Shown: positions 12,601 through 21,424 of the stretch, piece after piece
Numbering within the stretch: the first letter of the stretch is position 1
Layout: every line of letters starts with the position of its first letter
Source of the DNA: Rhyacophila brunnea
Lineage: Eukaryota; Arthropoda; Insecta; Trichoptera; Rhyacophilidae
Direction: 5' to 3'
Assembly (NCBI GenBank): GCA_022495005.1
Contig: JAGYXB010000797.1
Coordinates: 1,612,001-1,676,000 of the forward strand
Length of the DNA stretch: 64,000 bases
The notes under the pieces: generated by a model
Seen by the model: only the letters and a program-made list of their open reading frames with translations
Databases searched by the model: none
What the model was told of the DNA's origin: nothing
Translations under genes and position numbers: made by a program

Positions 12601-15600
12601 CTATTTTATTTATTTACTATTCTAAACAACAATGCATCCAAGGGATAAATTATTATTCTTTTTTCAGATATCCTTCAGATTATCATGTAGAATAGACGAT
12701 TGTTTGTGGAAGAACCCATATTTTAAGCGCAGTCGTCCATCAGTTTTCTTCAATAATGGATTCCGTACAACACCATGTCATCCAGCATCGCTTGCAATCC
12801 CAGCTGCTCTATTGGAACGCGATGAAGCCAACGTGTTTGTCTTTGATCAAACGCAATTTTTAAATGGTGATTACATTAGTGCAATCAGAAACTCTGAAAT
12901 AGTCGGAGAACTGGAGGGTAACTGGCTTGGAGAATTGTACCAAAAAGGTAATGAGTAATTTTATTTTATATTTTAAATAATGACAGCCGTTTTGTGGAGA
13001 ATTTCATTCATTTGTAACAGCACTCATATATCTATCACCCAGTTGTCGCTTTGTTCAGTAGTCAGTGGCGTCCAATCAGCGGTGGCTTGCTGAAAATATC
13101 TCTATCCAAAATTTCTCCAACATTCTATCCTTGTCTGCCTCCTATAACTAATGCCGGCGTTCTATTGGCACGCAAGTCAGACGATTTACAGTATTCACCC
13201 CAGATCAGTCAGAGCACCCCAGATCTAAGGAATTAAGGAACTACTAAGGGACTAAGGAACGTCGACAGGTCGATCACTACGTAAATTCGATTTGACATTA
13301 ATACGTAATCGTCTGGACCGAAAAAAATCTGTAATTGTTTTAAACATTTTCATTGATTAATTTGTTAATTTACATATTAGAAAATGAGAGATTTACCAAT
13401 TGTTTTTTTTTATTTGTATTTATGACATTCATAAGATAAAACGTAAAACTTTTTTCACTGCTATATTATTTTATGCAAGTCTACATATAAATAACACAAA
13501 ATTATAGGATTATTGAATAATAATAATTATAGGATCGGCAAGGTGATACCATTTCACCTAAACTATTCACCGCTACTCTTGAGGACTTATTTAGGAAACT
13601 TGATTGGGAGGAAAAAGGTGTTCCAATTAATGGGGAGCACCTCAGTCACCTACGCTTTGCAGATGATATTGTTATACTCTCACAAGACCCGAAAGACCTC
13701 CAAGGTAGAATGCAAGAACTCGCGGATGTCAGTCAAACGGTCGGTCTAAAGATAAATGTCTCAAAGACAAAAGTGATGAGGAACTGTTTTTCGGACCCTG
13801 CGATTATCTGTATTTCTGGCACCCAACTTGAGCAAGTCAGCAGCTACGTCTATCTCAGACAGCAGGTGTCCATAAACGGAAGCATGCACGATGAAATTGC
13901 TCGAAGAACAAAGCTGGGATGGAGTGCTTTCGGACGTCTGAATATTATCTTCAAGAGTGACCTACCATTATGTCTTAAGCGTAGGGTGTTCAACCAATGT
14001 ATGCTACCCGTGCTCACGTATGGCTGCGAGACGTGGACCCTCAACACGAGAGATGTCCAAAGGTTAAGAGTCACACAGCGAGGCATGTTGGGCATCACGC
14101 GAAAGGACCGTAAGAGGAACGAATGGGTTAGGAAGCAGACAAGAGTACGCGATGTAATAGACGTTGCCAAACAGCTGAAATGGAGATGGGCGGGGCACAT
14201 TGCTTGCCGAAAAGACGGCCGCTGGACAAATGCCGTCATCCAGTGGTACCCACGGGGTACGAAACGGCCACAGGGTCACCCTAAAAGCCGCTGGATTTAC
14301 GAACTGGTAAAGTTCGGCGGAAATACGTGGCAGCAAACGACACAAGACAGAGAAAGTTCGGCGATATCAAATATCCATTTCCCGTAGTATACAATTATGG
14401 TAAACTCAGTAAATAGCTTACTGTAGTTATTATTTCCGCGATATCCATTTTTTCGCAGTCAGCTATATCCGATGACGCAAACTCCATAGCTGACTCAATT
14501 ATAATAATTATTTCCTAAATATTCTTTTCAATATGTAGCCGCGCGGCTTCAGCGTTGGCCTATCACGCCGTGGATCTCAGGTTCGAATCTTGGGTCTGGC
14601 AAGTACACATATTGTTTTTCAATTTATGTGTGAGTCAGGGTATGGACCTAATAGATTAAGTAAGTGGCTGACACCCATTGCTCGTAAAAAAACGAAATCA
14701 GTTAATTCAAACCTCTACCCTGTGGAGGCCCATATGATCCTATTAGGATCGGACATGGTGAGTAGGTACGTCAATAAATACCGGAACATAATTCATTGGA
14801 TATGTCACTCGAATATAAATTCCCGGTCTGTTAGAATCTCAGGCTCTGTATCGCTCCGCACAACATCTTATTCTACCTAGATTCGGACCTCGTAACAGTA
14901 TCATAAGTATTGTAACATACTCTTGTTACACTGTTTACACTGTAAATAAAACTCGCTCCTTCACAAATCTCGACCTCTTCATCCACAACACCATGACTCC
15001 CACAGCGGTGACTCATACACATACTTATATGCAAATATAGTAGTCAATTATGACCATGTTATGCTATAAATAAATACCTATTACATAATATAAATAAGTA
15101 ACATATTTTAGAATATATTTTCTTGACTTCCGTGGTCATATAGAATAATTATATTATTATACAATACCGGAATTCAAATTACACTTATCGTAGTATATTC
15201 TTGGGTTTTCACCGTGTCTCCTTCTTCCTTCTTTACTCGACGTTTCGGGCTCGTTGCAGAGGCCATTATCAAGAGATATATTTTATGATGAAATGTAGTG
15301 TAGGTATGTGAATGTCTGATTTCGACTTTGATGACAAGAGCTCAGCGTAAGAGACACGGTGAAAACCCAAGAATATACTACGATAAAAAACAACCGTGAA
15401 AGCCTCAAACATTATAGAATTTACACTTTTAATGAGAATTTTAGTTTTCCAATTTTTTTATGTGATAAAAAATATTTTTTTAAATTTTTATTTCCTCACC
15501 CAGATAATTTGTTAAATAATAAGTTAAGTTAATATCATGTTCTTACTAATTTTAAAACACAATACCATTGTTGCTCGTAAGCAAAGCATATGGACCCACC

Positions 15601-18031
15601 CCTACAAAGTGGTTATTTTTACGAGAAATAGCTTTTAGTCATGTTTTTAATCTAGTGGGATCCACAACACCATCTGTAAATTGTAGTCTAATTTCAATGA
15701 AAACAAATACGTAAGACTGACAAAGTTTATTGTGCACTATTTAAGGCGGATCTTAACAGCCTACCTCCACCCTTCGCCATTGGTGTCCATGTTTCACAAG
15801 CATATGTGATTACGGGAAGCACACACTGTTTCATTATATTATTATGTATTTAAAATAAATTAATTTGAATTTTCCAGAGTGAAAATGTTATTTAATAACA
15901 TATGCGCTACCTTTTCCCGAGCAGCTTCATAAAAATATTATTTAGAAAAATATTTTATTTTCCCGTTTCTTTTCTTTATATTTCATCGTGGGTTCTAATA
16001 GATGGAGTGAACAGAGACTTTCAATTGATCGGCCATAGTCTTGGAGCCCAAACTGCAGGATCTGCTGGGAGAGCCTTCAGAAAATACACCACAAAACTTT
16101 TCCCACGAATTACCGGATTGGATCCTGCTGGCCCTTACTTCGAATTAACGCCACTTCACAAACTGTCATGTGCTGATGCCTTGTTTGTGGACATTATTCA
16201 TACTGATGGAGGAATGCTTGGAATCATTCAACCAACGGGTAGGTTTTACCATTTACTATATTTTCATTTCATTCAGCCCGTGGCAAGCTCAACCTGGACG
16301 TCAAACTCGCTGTGTATGCTTAGCTAATAACAAACAAAATCTGTTTGCTGGAGACCGAAATTTAATATATTATATTATGATCGCTTAAAAAATTATGTAA
16401 CAAAACAACACAAGATGTTATTATTGTTTGTGGTAATAGGTGTGTTCATAATAATTCCCGAGCCGTAGCGCGATTTTTAATTTTAACACGAGACGGAGCG
16501 GTAGTCTTGAGACTTGGTCCATTTCATGCGGCTCCATCTCTATACTTCTTCTTCTTATTATTTCACTCTGTCACGCCCCAGCATTGGGGCATAGAGCAAA
16601 TTCAAGTTCGCCCACTTCTCTGGGTCCATCACCAACTCTCGCGTCTCCTGCGACACCAGACCTGCAGCGCGTAGATCGTTTTTGTAGCACCGCTGCAGGG
16701 TGAGGGAGGGTTGGTTACGGTGATGGAACCTTTGAGGCTGTGCCACAAGTTAATCACGAAGAGACGCTTCACGTGGCTGGGACATGTGTTTCGGATGCTA
16801 TATAACAATTACAATAAGTTAGTTGTAATTGTTACAATAAGTGATATGTTTTAACAGCAGCTCTCTTGGCTGTGATAAATTTTAGAGTGAGATAGCTAAC
16901 TTATTGTAAGTGTTACAATAAGTGTTAATATTTCGATACTTTCCCATCCTAGTAAGCTGCCATAAAGCCCGAAAGCAGTCTTGTGTAAGAATGGATGCGC
17001 TGATTTTAGTAACTTAGAATATTTGAATCACCACCCAGATGTGTATATTTATAAAGATTTTTATTTATGTAGACCTTTCGATACGATAGCATTGTTTATG
17101 CGAATGATATATCTACTAAACAGCTAAACCTTACTAAACTAAAGTAAGAGGACAAATACCCCATAGACAATCCCTCATTCGGAAATAACCCCCGTCAATA
17201 GCCCTCCGAATAATATCCCCTTCGCTTAAAAAAAACCTCCGGTCGGTAACACAATCACAACAAATAATGAATTAAATAATCACGCCGTGGGTCCCAGGTT
17301 CGAATCCTGGGTCTGGCAAGTACACATATTTTCAATTTGTGTGTGACCTAATATAGGTTGAGCAAGTGGCTGACAACTATTTCTCGTAAAAAAAAAAACA
17401 CAAAATCTGTTAATACAAACCTCTACTCTGTGGTGGCCCATATGATCCTATTAGGATCGGACTTGTTCGGGAAAAAAGAAATAATCGATACAAAAATCTA
17501 AACGTTTATTTAAAAAAATATATTTTACGAGGGGGGTCCAGGGTTCAGAGTCCATGGTCCAGGGGGTAATTTTTCTATAACTCTCTACTAATAGAGGAAT
17601 CTACTCGATTTCGAATCTTTTTTGCAGGACACATAGACTTCTATCCCAACGGGGGATTCTTGCAACCCGGCGCACCTATCATACCACCAGAAAGTCACAG
17701 CCGATCCTGGAAATACTACGCCGAGAGTATTAAATATCCTTGTAACTTCCCAGCCATGTCCGTTTTCTCTAAATCCATTTGCCTCTTCCCACGATTCACT
17801 TCCATCTGTTCTATGTTGACTTCCATGTTTTCGATACCATATTCTATTTTATTCAAACCCTCAGAACCTAAAGTATTCATGGGCCATGACCTAGATCCCT
17901 CAGCCGGAGAAGGTATATATTACTTGACAACAAATAGTCAGCCGCTTTATGGGCAGGGTGATATGGAATGCGACGAATCATCAGAGAAGGATTTCGATCT
18001 GTTCTCCAAGATAAGAAGCATATTTTTTTAA
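542..18031 (+). CDS. Secreted lipase / phospholipase A1-like protein, five exons (373 aa)
   Basis: Likely hydrolyses ester bonds of triacylglycerol or phospholipid outside the cell. Exons 542-632, 11758-11867, 12668-12947, 16002-16238 and 17628-18031 join with GT/AG borders and matching phases (1, 0, 1, 1) into 374 codons including stop. Residues 1-25 form a signal peptide. The N-terminal half carries the beta-strand core (PSVFFNNGF, then NVFVFDQ). GHSLGA places the nucleophile at Ser173, LDPAGP the acid at Asp201, and SHSRSW the base at His263. The 62-residue Asp-His gap is shorter than in pancreatic lipase and suits the short-lid phospholipase A1 type. A C-terminal EGIYYLTTNSQP strand is typical of the family. 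Odd points: the usual IHGF is NNGF, the usual VDW is FDQ, and the cysteines that normally close the lid before the catalytic His are absent. Substrate is not decided by the sequence. Confidence 0.9.
845..1410 (+). repeat. Truncated copy of the TTAA-bounded repeat family
   Basis: Closely follows the sequence of 52230-52790 (shared landmarks: gactgcataaagtat, aacctctcgctctgatg, ggccgtagccataaattg, aacgcgcgtgtttt). The TTAA end and the exon-like left end seen in the other copies are missing. It lies in lipase intron 1. Confidence 0.75.
1725..1736 (+). repeat. Poly(C) tract
   Basis: Twelve consecutive C. A mononucleotide tract in intron 1 with no visible function. Confidence 0.9.
1895..2235 (+). 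repeat. Interspersed repeat R2, copy 1
   Basis: Shares a long stretch with 30690-31050 and 38045-38400 (landmarks gatcgtggctaggcgatgcg, gccgaacgaaa, agtcatctttacacgattta, tatttgccgtttcac). No open frame, terminal repeats or tail could be recognised, so the class is unknown. Confidence 0.7.
2522..2872 (-). pseudogene. Helitron helicase C-terminal piece and 3' end, copy A
   Basis: Reads SERAIFAAKNKDVDHLN to LRNLNLLKLCN, parallel to copy B. After about 2612 the similarity ends and the last 120 bases before the 3' terminus are different, so helicase motifs V and VI are absent from this copy. Confidence 0.75.
2936..3874 (-). pseudogene. Helitron helicase, N-terminal motifs, copy A
   Basis: Paralogous to the same region of copy B, with LDALGGTGKTFLM (motif I) and IITWDECTMAHK (motif II). 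The frame shifts within motif III. A fragment of about 190-200 bases present in copy B (about 5500-5690) is missing at about 2890. Confidence 0.8.
4133..4907 (-). pseudogene. Helitron Rep region with catalytic-tyrosine segment, copy A
   Basis: Starts abruptly inside the Rep domain with MYSIEWQKRGLPHAHIL. Further on, VDNTWIVPYSPLF precedes the region that in active elements carries the paired tyrosines (KY..KYV.KG). Here the Y2 reading frame contains a stop and a small frameshift. This is the region deleted from copy B. Confidence 0.75.
4907..5633 (-). pseudogene. Helitron helicase, C-terminal motifs, copy B
   Basis: Contains NGTRLVVRNL, FPIRLAFAMTINKSQGQSL (motif V) and GQLYVACSRVG (motif VI), as in PIF1-type Helitron helicases. 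Downstream of APDNKLL the sequence runs into copy A at about 4907, so the normal C-terminus is lost. Confidence 0.85.
5640..6222 (-). pseudogene. Helitron helicase, N-terminal motifs, copy B
   Basis: Superfamily 1 PIF1-type helicase. LDAPGGTGKTFLM is motif I (Walker A), IITWDECTMAHK motif II, and LLSGDFRQTLPVIP motif III. The frame breaks near 5640, and the following motifs continue in another frame. Confidence 0.85.
6238..7089 (-). pseudogene. Helitron linker between Rep and helicase, copy B
   Basis: Frame with FPIHERHPTVVHLAVHLENG, then ECFYLRLLLVNVRGPTSFE (a typical Helitron segment) and EDMCYLICGSLLVKLG. It is closed by a stop at 6238, a few codons before the helicase Walker A region resumes. 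Confidence 0.75.
6945..7903 (-). pseudogene. Helitron Rep (HUH) domain, copy B
   Basis: Begins after an acceptor (TTTCATTTCAG|GTGTGG) with VETKKVSSMNYYAYRLMI, the block that follows INP in Helitron proteins. FITFTCNRKW and EWQKRGLPHAHIL carry the Rep motifs; the two His of HAH are the metal ligands of the HUH nuclease. About 300 bases that in copy A hold the catalytic-tyrosine (Y2) region are missing at about 7089, so this copy cannot nick or rejoin DNA. Confidence 0.8.
7904..8074 (-). repeat. 91-bp tandem duplication of a mini-exon plus intron in the Helitron
   Basis: The unit containing atgataaatccattgaacg|gtgagt and the following intron occurs twice in tandem. Donors lie at 8065 and 7974, and the final acceptor is at 7904. 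A second AG sits before the inner unit, so the inner 19-base block could be used as an exon or skipped. Confidence 0.8.
7975..9245 (-). pseudogene. Helitron RepHel N-terminal part, copy B
   Basis: An open frame of about 420 codons from MPRARRSNL. It has an arginine-rich start, a CDHCGA...LCC zinc-binding-like cluster around residues 120-140 and the conserved YNGCFQMTSFGA segment usual upstream of the Rep domain. It ends at a tandemly duplicated INPLNG|GTGAGT unit (donor at 8065 or 7974), so the real product probably continues by splicing into the exon that starts at 7903. The open frame itself runs on without splicing to a stop at 7971. Confidence 0.75.
9300..9960. other. Helitron 5' untranslated region
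   Basis: No frame continues the Rep-helicase. The stretch lies between the first Met of the N-terminal frame and the 5' terminal motif (about 9990-10048) and is taken as leader. Confidence 0.5.
10150..11411 (+). mobile_element. Jockey-like LINE reverse transcriptase fragment
   Basis: Two frames broken at a run of T near 10455. WNYVKSFRRDGGF and the DVLRFIKKLKNTRSLGSD block precede the reverse transcriptase: VENYRPVAVL, NEQHGFRTGRST, YNDFSKAFDKVDH, SGVPQGSNLGPLLF and the catalytic FADD. The endonuclease and the C-terminus are absent, so it is truncated at both ends. It sits in lipase intron 1, sense to the gene. Confidence 0.85.
11758..11867 (+). CDS. Lipase exon 2
   Basis: Acceptor TTTACAG|AC and donor AAAAAG|GTATCC. 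Its 37 codons (including the split Asp31) read from DYCPRL to TKDGKK. They contain the F.VLYTKD strand that opens the lipase core. Intron 1, just upstream, is 11.1 kb and mostly transposon. Confidence 0.85.
12066..12300 (+). mobile_element. Left end of a hAT-type MITE (family M1)
   Basis: Starts CAGTGGCGAAGGGTGGAG, the terminal sequence of the complete copy at 26618-27200, and continues through the shared interior (cagtcatacgtatttg, ttacagatggcg, gaaacgaagccataatagat). The right half is missing. Confidence 0.75.
12324..12480 (-). mobile_element. tRNA-derived SINE (family S1), minus strand
   Basis: On the minus strand it has a pol III B box, GGTTCGAATCC, followed by tggcaaatacacatattg and agtaagcaagtggct, as in the copies at 14535, 17278, 33975 and 61814. 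A copy of exon-like length, in lipase intron 2. Confidence 0.8.
12668..12947 (+). CDS. Lipase exon 3
   Basis: Acceptor TTTTTTCAG|ATATCC and donor AAAAAG|GTAATG. Encodes residues 68-160. The segment PSVFFNNGFRTTP corresponds to the oxyanion-loop strand (normally ..IIHGF...) and ANVFVFDQ to the usual NVI.VDW strand. It is followed by the helix that normally contacts the nucleophile elbow. Confidence 0.88.
13030..13500. other. Intron 3 sequence with no recognised element
   Basis: The short open frame at 13051-13236 has no recognisable motif. AT-rich, with no terminal repeats seen. Confidence 0.4.
13548..14350 (+). mobile_element. RTE-like LINE 3' half (reverse transcriptase C-terminus)
   Basis: Reading across one frameshift near 13700, the sequence shows LRFADDIVILSQD (catalytic motif), GLKINVSKTKVM, LPVLTYGCETWTL and LKWRWAGHIACRKDGRW...WYPRGTKRPQG, the C-terminal signature of RTE-type elements. 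Related pieces occur at 20530, 23577, 44393 and 53960. Lies in lipase intron 3, sense to the gene. Confidence 0.85.
14535..14765 (+). mobile_element. tRNA-derived SINE (family S1)
   Basis: tRNA-like head from tagccgcgcggcttcagcg with B box GGTTCGAATCT. The body follows: ggtctggcaagtacacata, agtaagtggctgacaccca, and the terminal module ggcccatatgatcctattag. About 230 bases, pol III-derived by its B box. Confidence 0.85.
15187..15384. mobile_element. Penelope-like inverted-repeat element with hammerhead-like core
   Basis: Perfect 34-base arms at 15187-15220 and 15351-15384 (atcgtagtatattcttgg...) enclose 130 bases. On the minus strand, near 15239-15275, the sequence TTGATAATGGCCTCTGCAAC continues to CGAAACGTC. 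This is the hammerhead-like motif also present at 33241 and 33373. No protein-coding part remains. Confidence 0.6.
15655..15785 (+). mobile_element. Right end of MITE family M1
   Basis: Ends cctacctccacccttcgcca, the reverse complement of the M1 left end, preceded by the shared aacaccatctgtaaattg and gtgcactatttaaggcgg blocks. A truncated copy in lipase intron 3. Confidence 0.7.
16002..16238 (+). CDS. Lipase exon 4 (catalytic Ser and Asp)
   Basis: Acceptor TCTAATAG|AT and donor ACGG|GTAGGT. Carries FQLIGHSLGAQTAG (Ser173), ITGLDPAGPYF (Asp201) and VDIIHTDGGMLG, the block that leads to the lid loop in phospholipase A1-type members. The frame joins exon 3 through a split Asp codon. Confidence 0.92.
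16540..16797. mobile_element. LINE 3' fragment with inverted 5' part
   Basis: Minus strand 16558-16746 encodes an RTE-like tail (PSLTLQRCYKNDLRAAGL then RELVMDPEKWANL). Immediately after it, the plus strand reads KRRFTWLGHVFRM, a motif that should lie upstream in the same protein. The head-to-head arrangement suggests inversion during insertion. Confidence 0.55.
16797..17277. other. Lipase intron 4 spacer
   Basis: The only structure seen is ttacaataagt recurring three times and as its complement (16810-16925), a small foldback. The remainder up to the SINE has no recognised feature. Confidence 0.4.
17278..17465 (+). mobile_element. tRNA-derived SINE (family S1)
   Basis: Carries the B box GGTTCGAATCC, then gggtctggcaagtacacata, gagcaagtggctgac and the end module ggcccatatgatcctattag. 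Truncated at its 5' end. Lies in lipase intron 4. Confidence 0.85.
17628..18031 (+). CDS. Lipase exon 5 (catalytic His, C-terminus)
   Basis: Acceptor TTTTTTGCAG|GACAC. Starts HIDFYPNGGFLQPG and continues to SHSRSWKYYAESI, which supplies His263. The end is EGIYYLTTNSQP followed by an acidic tail, with a TAA stop at 18029-18031. The two cysteines expected around the lid loop (as in QPGC...CSH) are replaced, so the lid disulphide is probably missing. Confidence 0.9.
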
Positions 18032-18077
18032 GTCGTGTGCAATTTAATTTATGATCACAAAGAGTAGCATCTCATCC

Positions 18078-18083
18078 ATTAAA
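18078..18083 (+). promoter_or_regulatory. Candidate poly(A) signal of the lipase gene
   Basis: ATTAAA lies 47 bases after the stop codon and before the TA-flanked MITE at 18116. It is the only signal-like hexamer between the stop and that element; AATAAA hexamers at about 18213 and 18232 lie inside the MITE. Confidence 0.4.
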
Positions 18084-18115
18084 TAGATTTAATTAATTGC
18101 ATATTATGTGGATTA

Positions 18116-18625
18116 ATTTTCTACAAACACGAATCTCATTTTTTGTCAGTTTTTTGATATAATGAATTCAGAAATTCCACTGACACGTATCTCAAAACAT
18201 ACTTTATAACATAATAAATTTAAGCAATGATAATAAACTCGTATCAGAAAAAAGACTTTTATAAATAATAGAAACTCGTATCTTGAGTTACGTGTTTGTA
18301 AGTATACCGAATACTGAACTCCGACAGATGATTATACTGAAGTTCTTTCTCGTAAGTCAAGATATTACGTGTCTATTGCAGTAATATTCACATTGAAGTT
18401 GCAACGCATTCTCGTATCTTCGACAATATGACTGATTGGTAAAAAGTATAGTGCGATAAATTGAAGAAACATAACATTTTTAGCATGAAAATATGTGTAA
18501 CTATACTAAATGGATATTTCATAGAAGAAAACTTATTTCTAAATTAAAAACTGAGATAATAAAGTTGTTATTTCCCTCTCCTAAAAAGTTGTGTTTTTTG
18601 AGATACTTACGTGTTTGTAGAAAAT
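18116..18625. mobile_element. TA-flanked MITE (family M2), copy 1
   Basis: Terminal inverted repeats ATTTTCTACAAACACG and its complement, flanked by TA on both sides (18114-18115 and 18626-18627). The interior matches the second copy at 31237-31768. The TA duplication suggests mobilisation by a Tc1/mariner-type transposase. It forms the 3' flank of the lipase gene. Confidence 0.8.
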
Positions 18626-18644
18626 TAACGATGATATTATATAT

Positions 18645-19431
18645 CAGTGTTCTTCAATCGCTGGTCCGCAAACCGGCATCGGTCCGCAAGAATTTATTAC
18701 CGGTCCGCGAAAGCTTTCACCATGTTATCAACTGAGTATAATATTGCTACACGATTCGGGGAATTCACACTAGATGAAATACTTTTACTTATACTAATTT
18801 TTGAATGCTGCTGATATTAACCATAAAGTTATATTCAACATCATAAGCCAATATTTAAAAGCGTTAGCTGAAAATTTAATAAATATTTCTCAGAAAATTA
18901 AGACTACCTAAAGGCGGACCTGTAACCTTTGAATTAATAATCCTTTTATGGAAGATATTAAATCATGCGCACTTGATCCTCGTGAGAAAGAAAAGCTGAT
19001 GAAGTTATCTTCTGATGTCACTCTGGTGTCCAGACATAACATACAATCATTGTCTCAATTTTAGATATCCTATGATAAAGAATATCTATATCTGTGTTAT
19101 AAAGATCAGATTATTCTTAATCTTTTCGACTTTCTATTTATGTGAAAAGACTTTTCCATCTATGTCAGTAATAAAAACTAAATAGGGAAATCGAATGGAT
19201 GTTAATGCAGCGCTTCGTCTCTCAGAAACAACGCTGAAACCACGTATATCGAATTTGCTTACAAAGAAGCAGTAGCAGATGTGGCACTAACCAAAAGTTG
19301 TAATTTTAAAACATAAGATTTAATAAATAAAATTCTCTCTATAATGGTTATTATTTATGGCTAATACCGGTCGGCGAAATATTTATCATACTTTCACCGG
19401 GCCGCGGGTGTTAAAAGGTTGAAGAACACTG
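18645..19431 (+). mobile_element. hAT transposon, degenerate (787 bp)
   Basis: Ends CAGTGTTCTTCAA and its complement, with flanking 8-mers ttatatat/atatatat (7 of 8). The interior near 19155-19275 still reads MSVIKTK and MDVNAALRLSETTLKPRIS on the plus strand, the C-terminal dimerisation region of a hAT transposase, with stops. Confidence 0.8.
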
Positions 19432-19457
19432 ATATATATATATATATATATATATAT
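19432..19457. repeat. (AT)n microsatellite
   Basis: An uninterrupted AT dinucleotide run at the target site of the hAT element just upstream. Confidence 0.9.
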
Positions 19458-19744
19458 AGTTGCTTCTGTTTTTGTATCTATATATTATGTAAAATAAAGT
19501 GAAATACGATTTTCATTACTACCAATTTACATTTTCCCACTGTTTACATTTTTTTCCTATACCTTTAAAAACGTAAAATCCGGATTAAATAGATATTTTA
19601 AAAAAATGTTGTGTATGTACTATGTACTAAAACTCCCGTTATAATTAATATAATTTTACTTGTTGCATAAAACGATTTTAGTGGTTTTAATTGAATATAC
19701 AAGTCACTATTGAAATTTTAGGTATATAAAATTATGTATTAACC

Positions 19745-20117
19745 CAGTGACGTCCCTAGACAAAATGCCGCCCCTGGGCAACGCCAAAATAACGCCCCAT
19801 TTTTATACAGTATTTTTTATCATCCGTGCACGTGTCGTTTCTTGTCACCATGGACGTCAAAGGGCAACGAAAGTAAACTAGACATCGCGAACCCGACATG
19901 AAATTACAGTCTTGTTAAACCTTTTATGTTAATTAATACATTTTGTTTCCAACCAGTGAGCTGAATTTTATTATGCAAAGATAGTTTCGTTATTAGGTAC
20001 TAAGTTTAGGTAGCTATTTCTATATTATACGAAATGATTCTCCACAATTTGCCGCCCTTCGAGTAACTGCCGCCCCCAAGTGACGCTCAATCTGCCTACC
20101 CCTACGGGACGACACTG
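19745..20117. mobile_element. Non-autonomous hAT element (373 bp)
   Basis: Termini CAGTGACGTCCCTAG and the complement of CAGTGTCGTCCCGTAG, flanked by tattaacc and tatttacc (7 of 8). The inner ends are GC-rich (tgccgcccc); there is no coding content. Confidence 0.75.
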
Positions 20118-20194
20118 TATTTACCAAAGGGTGGGAATTCATTGCACATCGCGTTAGTCGAAATTCACGTCAACAAAAACTATTCAAATATTTA

Positions 20195-20275
20195 AAAATA
20201 TTAATACTATCGACCGATGGTACTTGATGGAATTTGAATTTAAATTATAATGGATTTAAGTAATAAATTTTAACT
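20195..20275 (-). repeat. Fragment of the Penelope-like repeat family
   Basis: Starts taatactatcgaccgatggt and follows the outer part of the arms at 25945 and 58627, but stops before the hammerhead-like core. Confidence 0.6.
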
Positions 20276-20529
20276 TCAGGCACTTCATATTTATTGAACA
20301 AATATTTTGTGTAACATACAGCTAAACCTGGATTTTACTTAACCGGAATTTGCTTTTCCGCTATTTTCGTATAGTTTTTGCAGTCCCGTTTAATTTTGGT
20401 AAATTAAATTTCCGACCTTACGTTTTTATTTCTCCCAATTTACGTCTAAAAAATTCAAAAAATACATCCAAAAAACATATGGGTTTCTATTTATGGACAC
20501 GTCTTTTTAATAATATGTATCATTAGTAT

Positions 20530-20625
20530 TGTCAGCCGGAGTCGATCTACTGTCGGATGAAGGCCACCTCTAGCTCAATCCACTCTTCTCGGCCCCTAGT
20601 TCTTCGCTGCAGTTCGTGTTTTAAA
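20530..20625 (-). mobile_element. RTE-like LINE 3' end fragment
   Basis: On the plus strand: cagccggagtcgatctactg, tggatgaaggcc-like and ccactcttctcggcccc blocks, the complement of the tail shared by RTE copies at 23577, 44393 and 53960. Truncated after about 95 bases. Confidence 0.55.
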
Positions 20626-20884
20626 GCGTTACTATGGGCGTTTAGTGCCCCTTGGGTACCACTCCTCAGTATGACTGCATAGCACGAGCTGTTGGGCCCA
20701 TCGGACCGTCCGAGCTGGTCGCCACAATGGCCAATTATATTGCATTTAGAACATTTGCGACGTCATACTGCCAACGTGAAGATCTCTTCACTTAGAATGT
20801 TCGGCAGTTTTGTATTATCTTTAATTTGTTACTAATATTTTTAATATTGCCTCTACGTGCTCATCTCTCCCTTAAAGCTATGTA

Positions 20885-21060
20885 AATTCAGTCAAACCAC
20901 ATTTGAGTGCATGGTGACCTTAGTCTTGGGTAACTGCATCTGAGACATTCACAATCATAAAAAAATGATGTTTCACACCATACATAGGGTCCAGTGATAC
21001 GCCCGAGTATGACCGGGTGTGGTGCGGGGCGGATTTGGTATGGTAGGGCAAATGACATTA
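20885..21060. repeat. Interspersed repeat shared with 54425-54600
   Basis: Shared landmarks are aaaccaca/aaaccacat, ggtgacctcagtcttggg and a stretch before gtgtggtg. Class unknown; no frame or terminal repeats recognised. Confidence 0.5.
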
Positions 21061-21149
21061 TTAATGGACAACGCACTCAATACAGTATCTAGCAAGTAAA
21101 TTCGGGCATAGCGACATTCGCACATGTAAAGGTAGACGTCACGCAACTT

Positions 21150-21370
21150 CCATTATGCGATATCACGCATCGGGAATTTATAGCAATATGACCTTTATTG
21201 CAATGTCGTTAGAACAGTGTTTCGAGTGTCAATGTTCATTTGAGCGAAGCTGTTCGAACCGAACCATTCGGCAGATCCGACAAAAAGCATCGGAAATTGA
21301 TAGCAATATCACCTTTATTGTAATGGCGTTAGAACAAATTATGCCATTCGGCAGACCCGACAAAAAAAGT
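21150..21370 (+). repeat. Diverged tandem duplication of about 130 bp
   Basis: Two neighbouring blocks each read gcatcgg(g/a)aatt-atagcaatat-acctttatt-aatg-cgttagaaca and end in cattcggcaga-ccgacaaaaa. No coding sense found. Confidence 0.6.
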
Positions 21371-21424
21371 GAATGTCATTTTTTTTCCAGATGCTTCGTC
21401 CATATTAATGTCATTGGGTAGGGC

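Noticed and set aside
13850..14345. Minus-strand frames of 129 and 93 codons
   Set aside because: Antisense to the RTE-like frame at 13710-14387.
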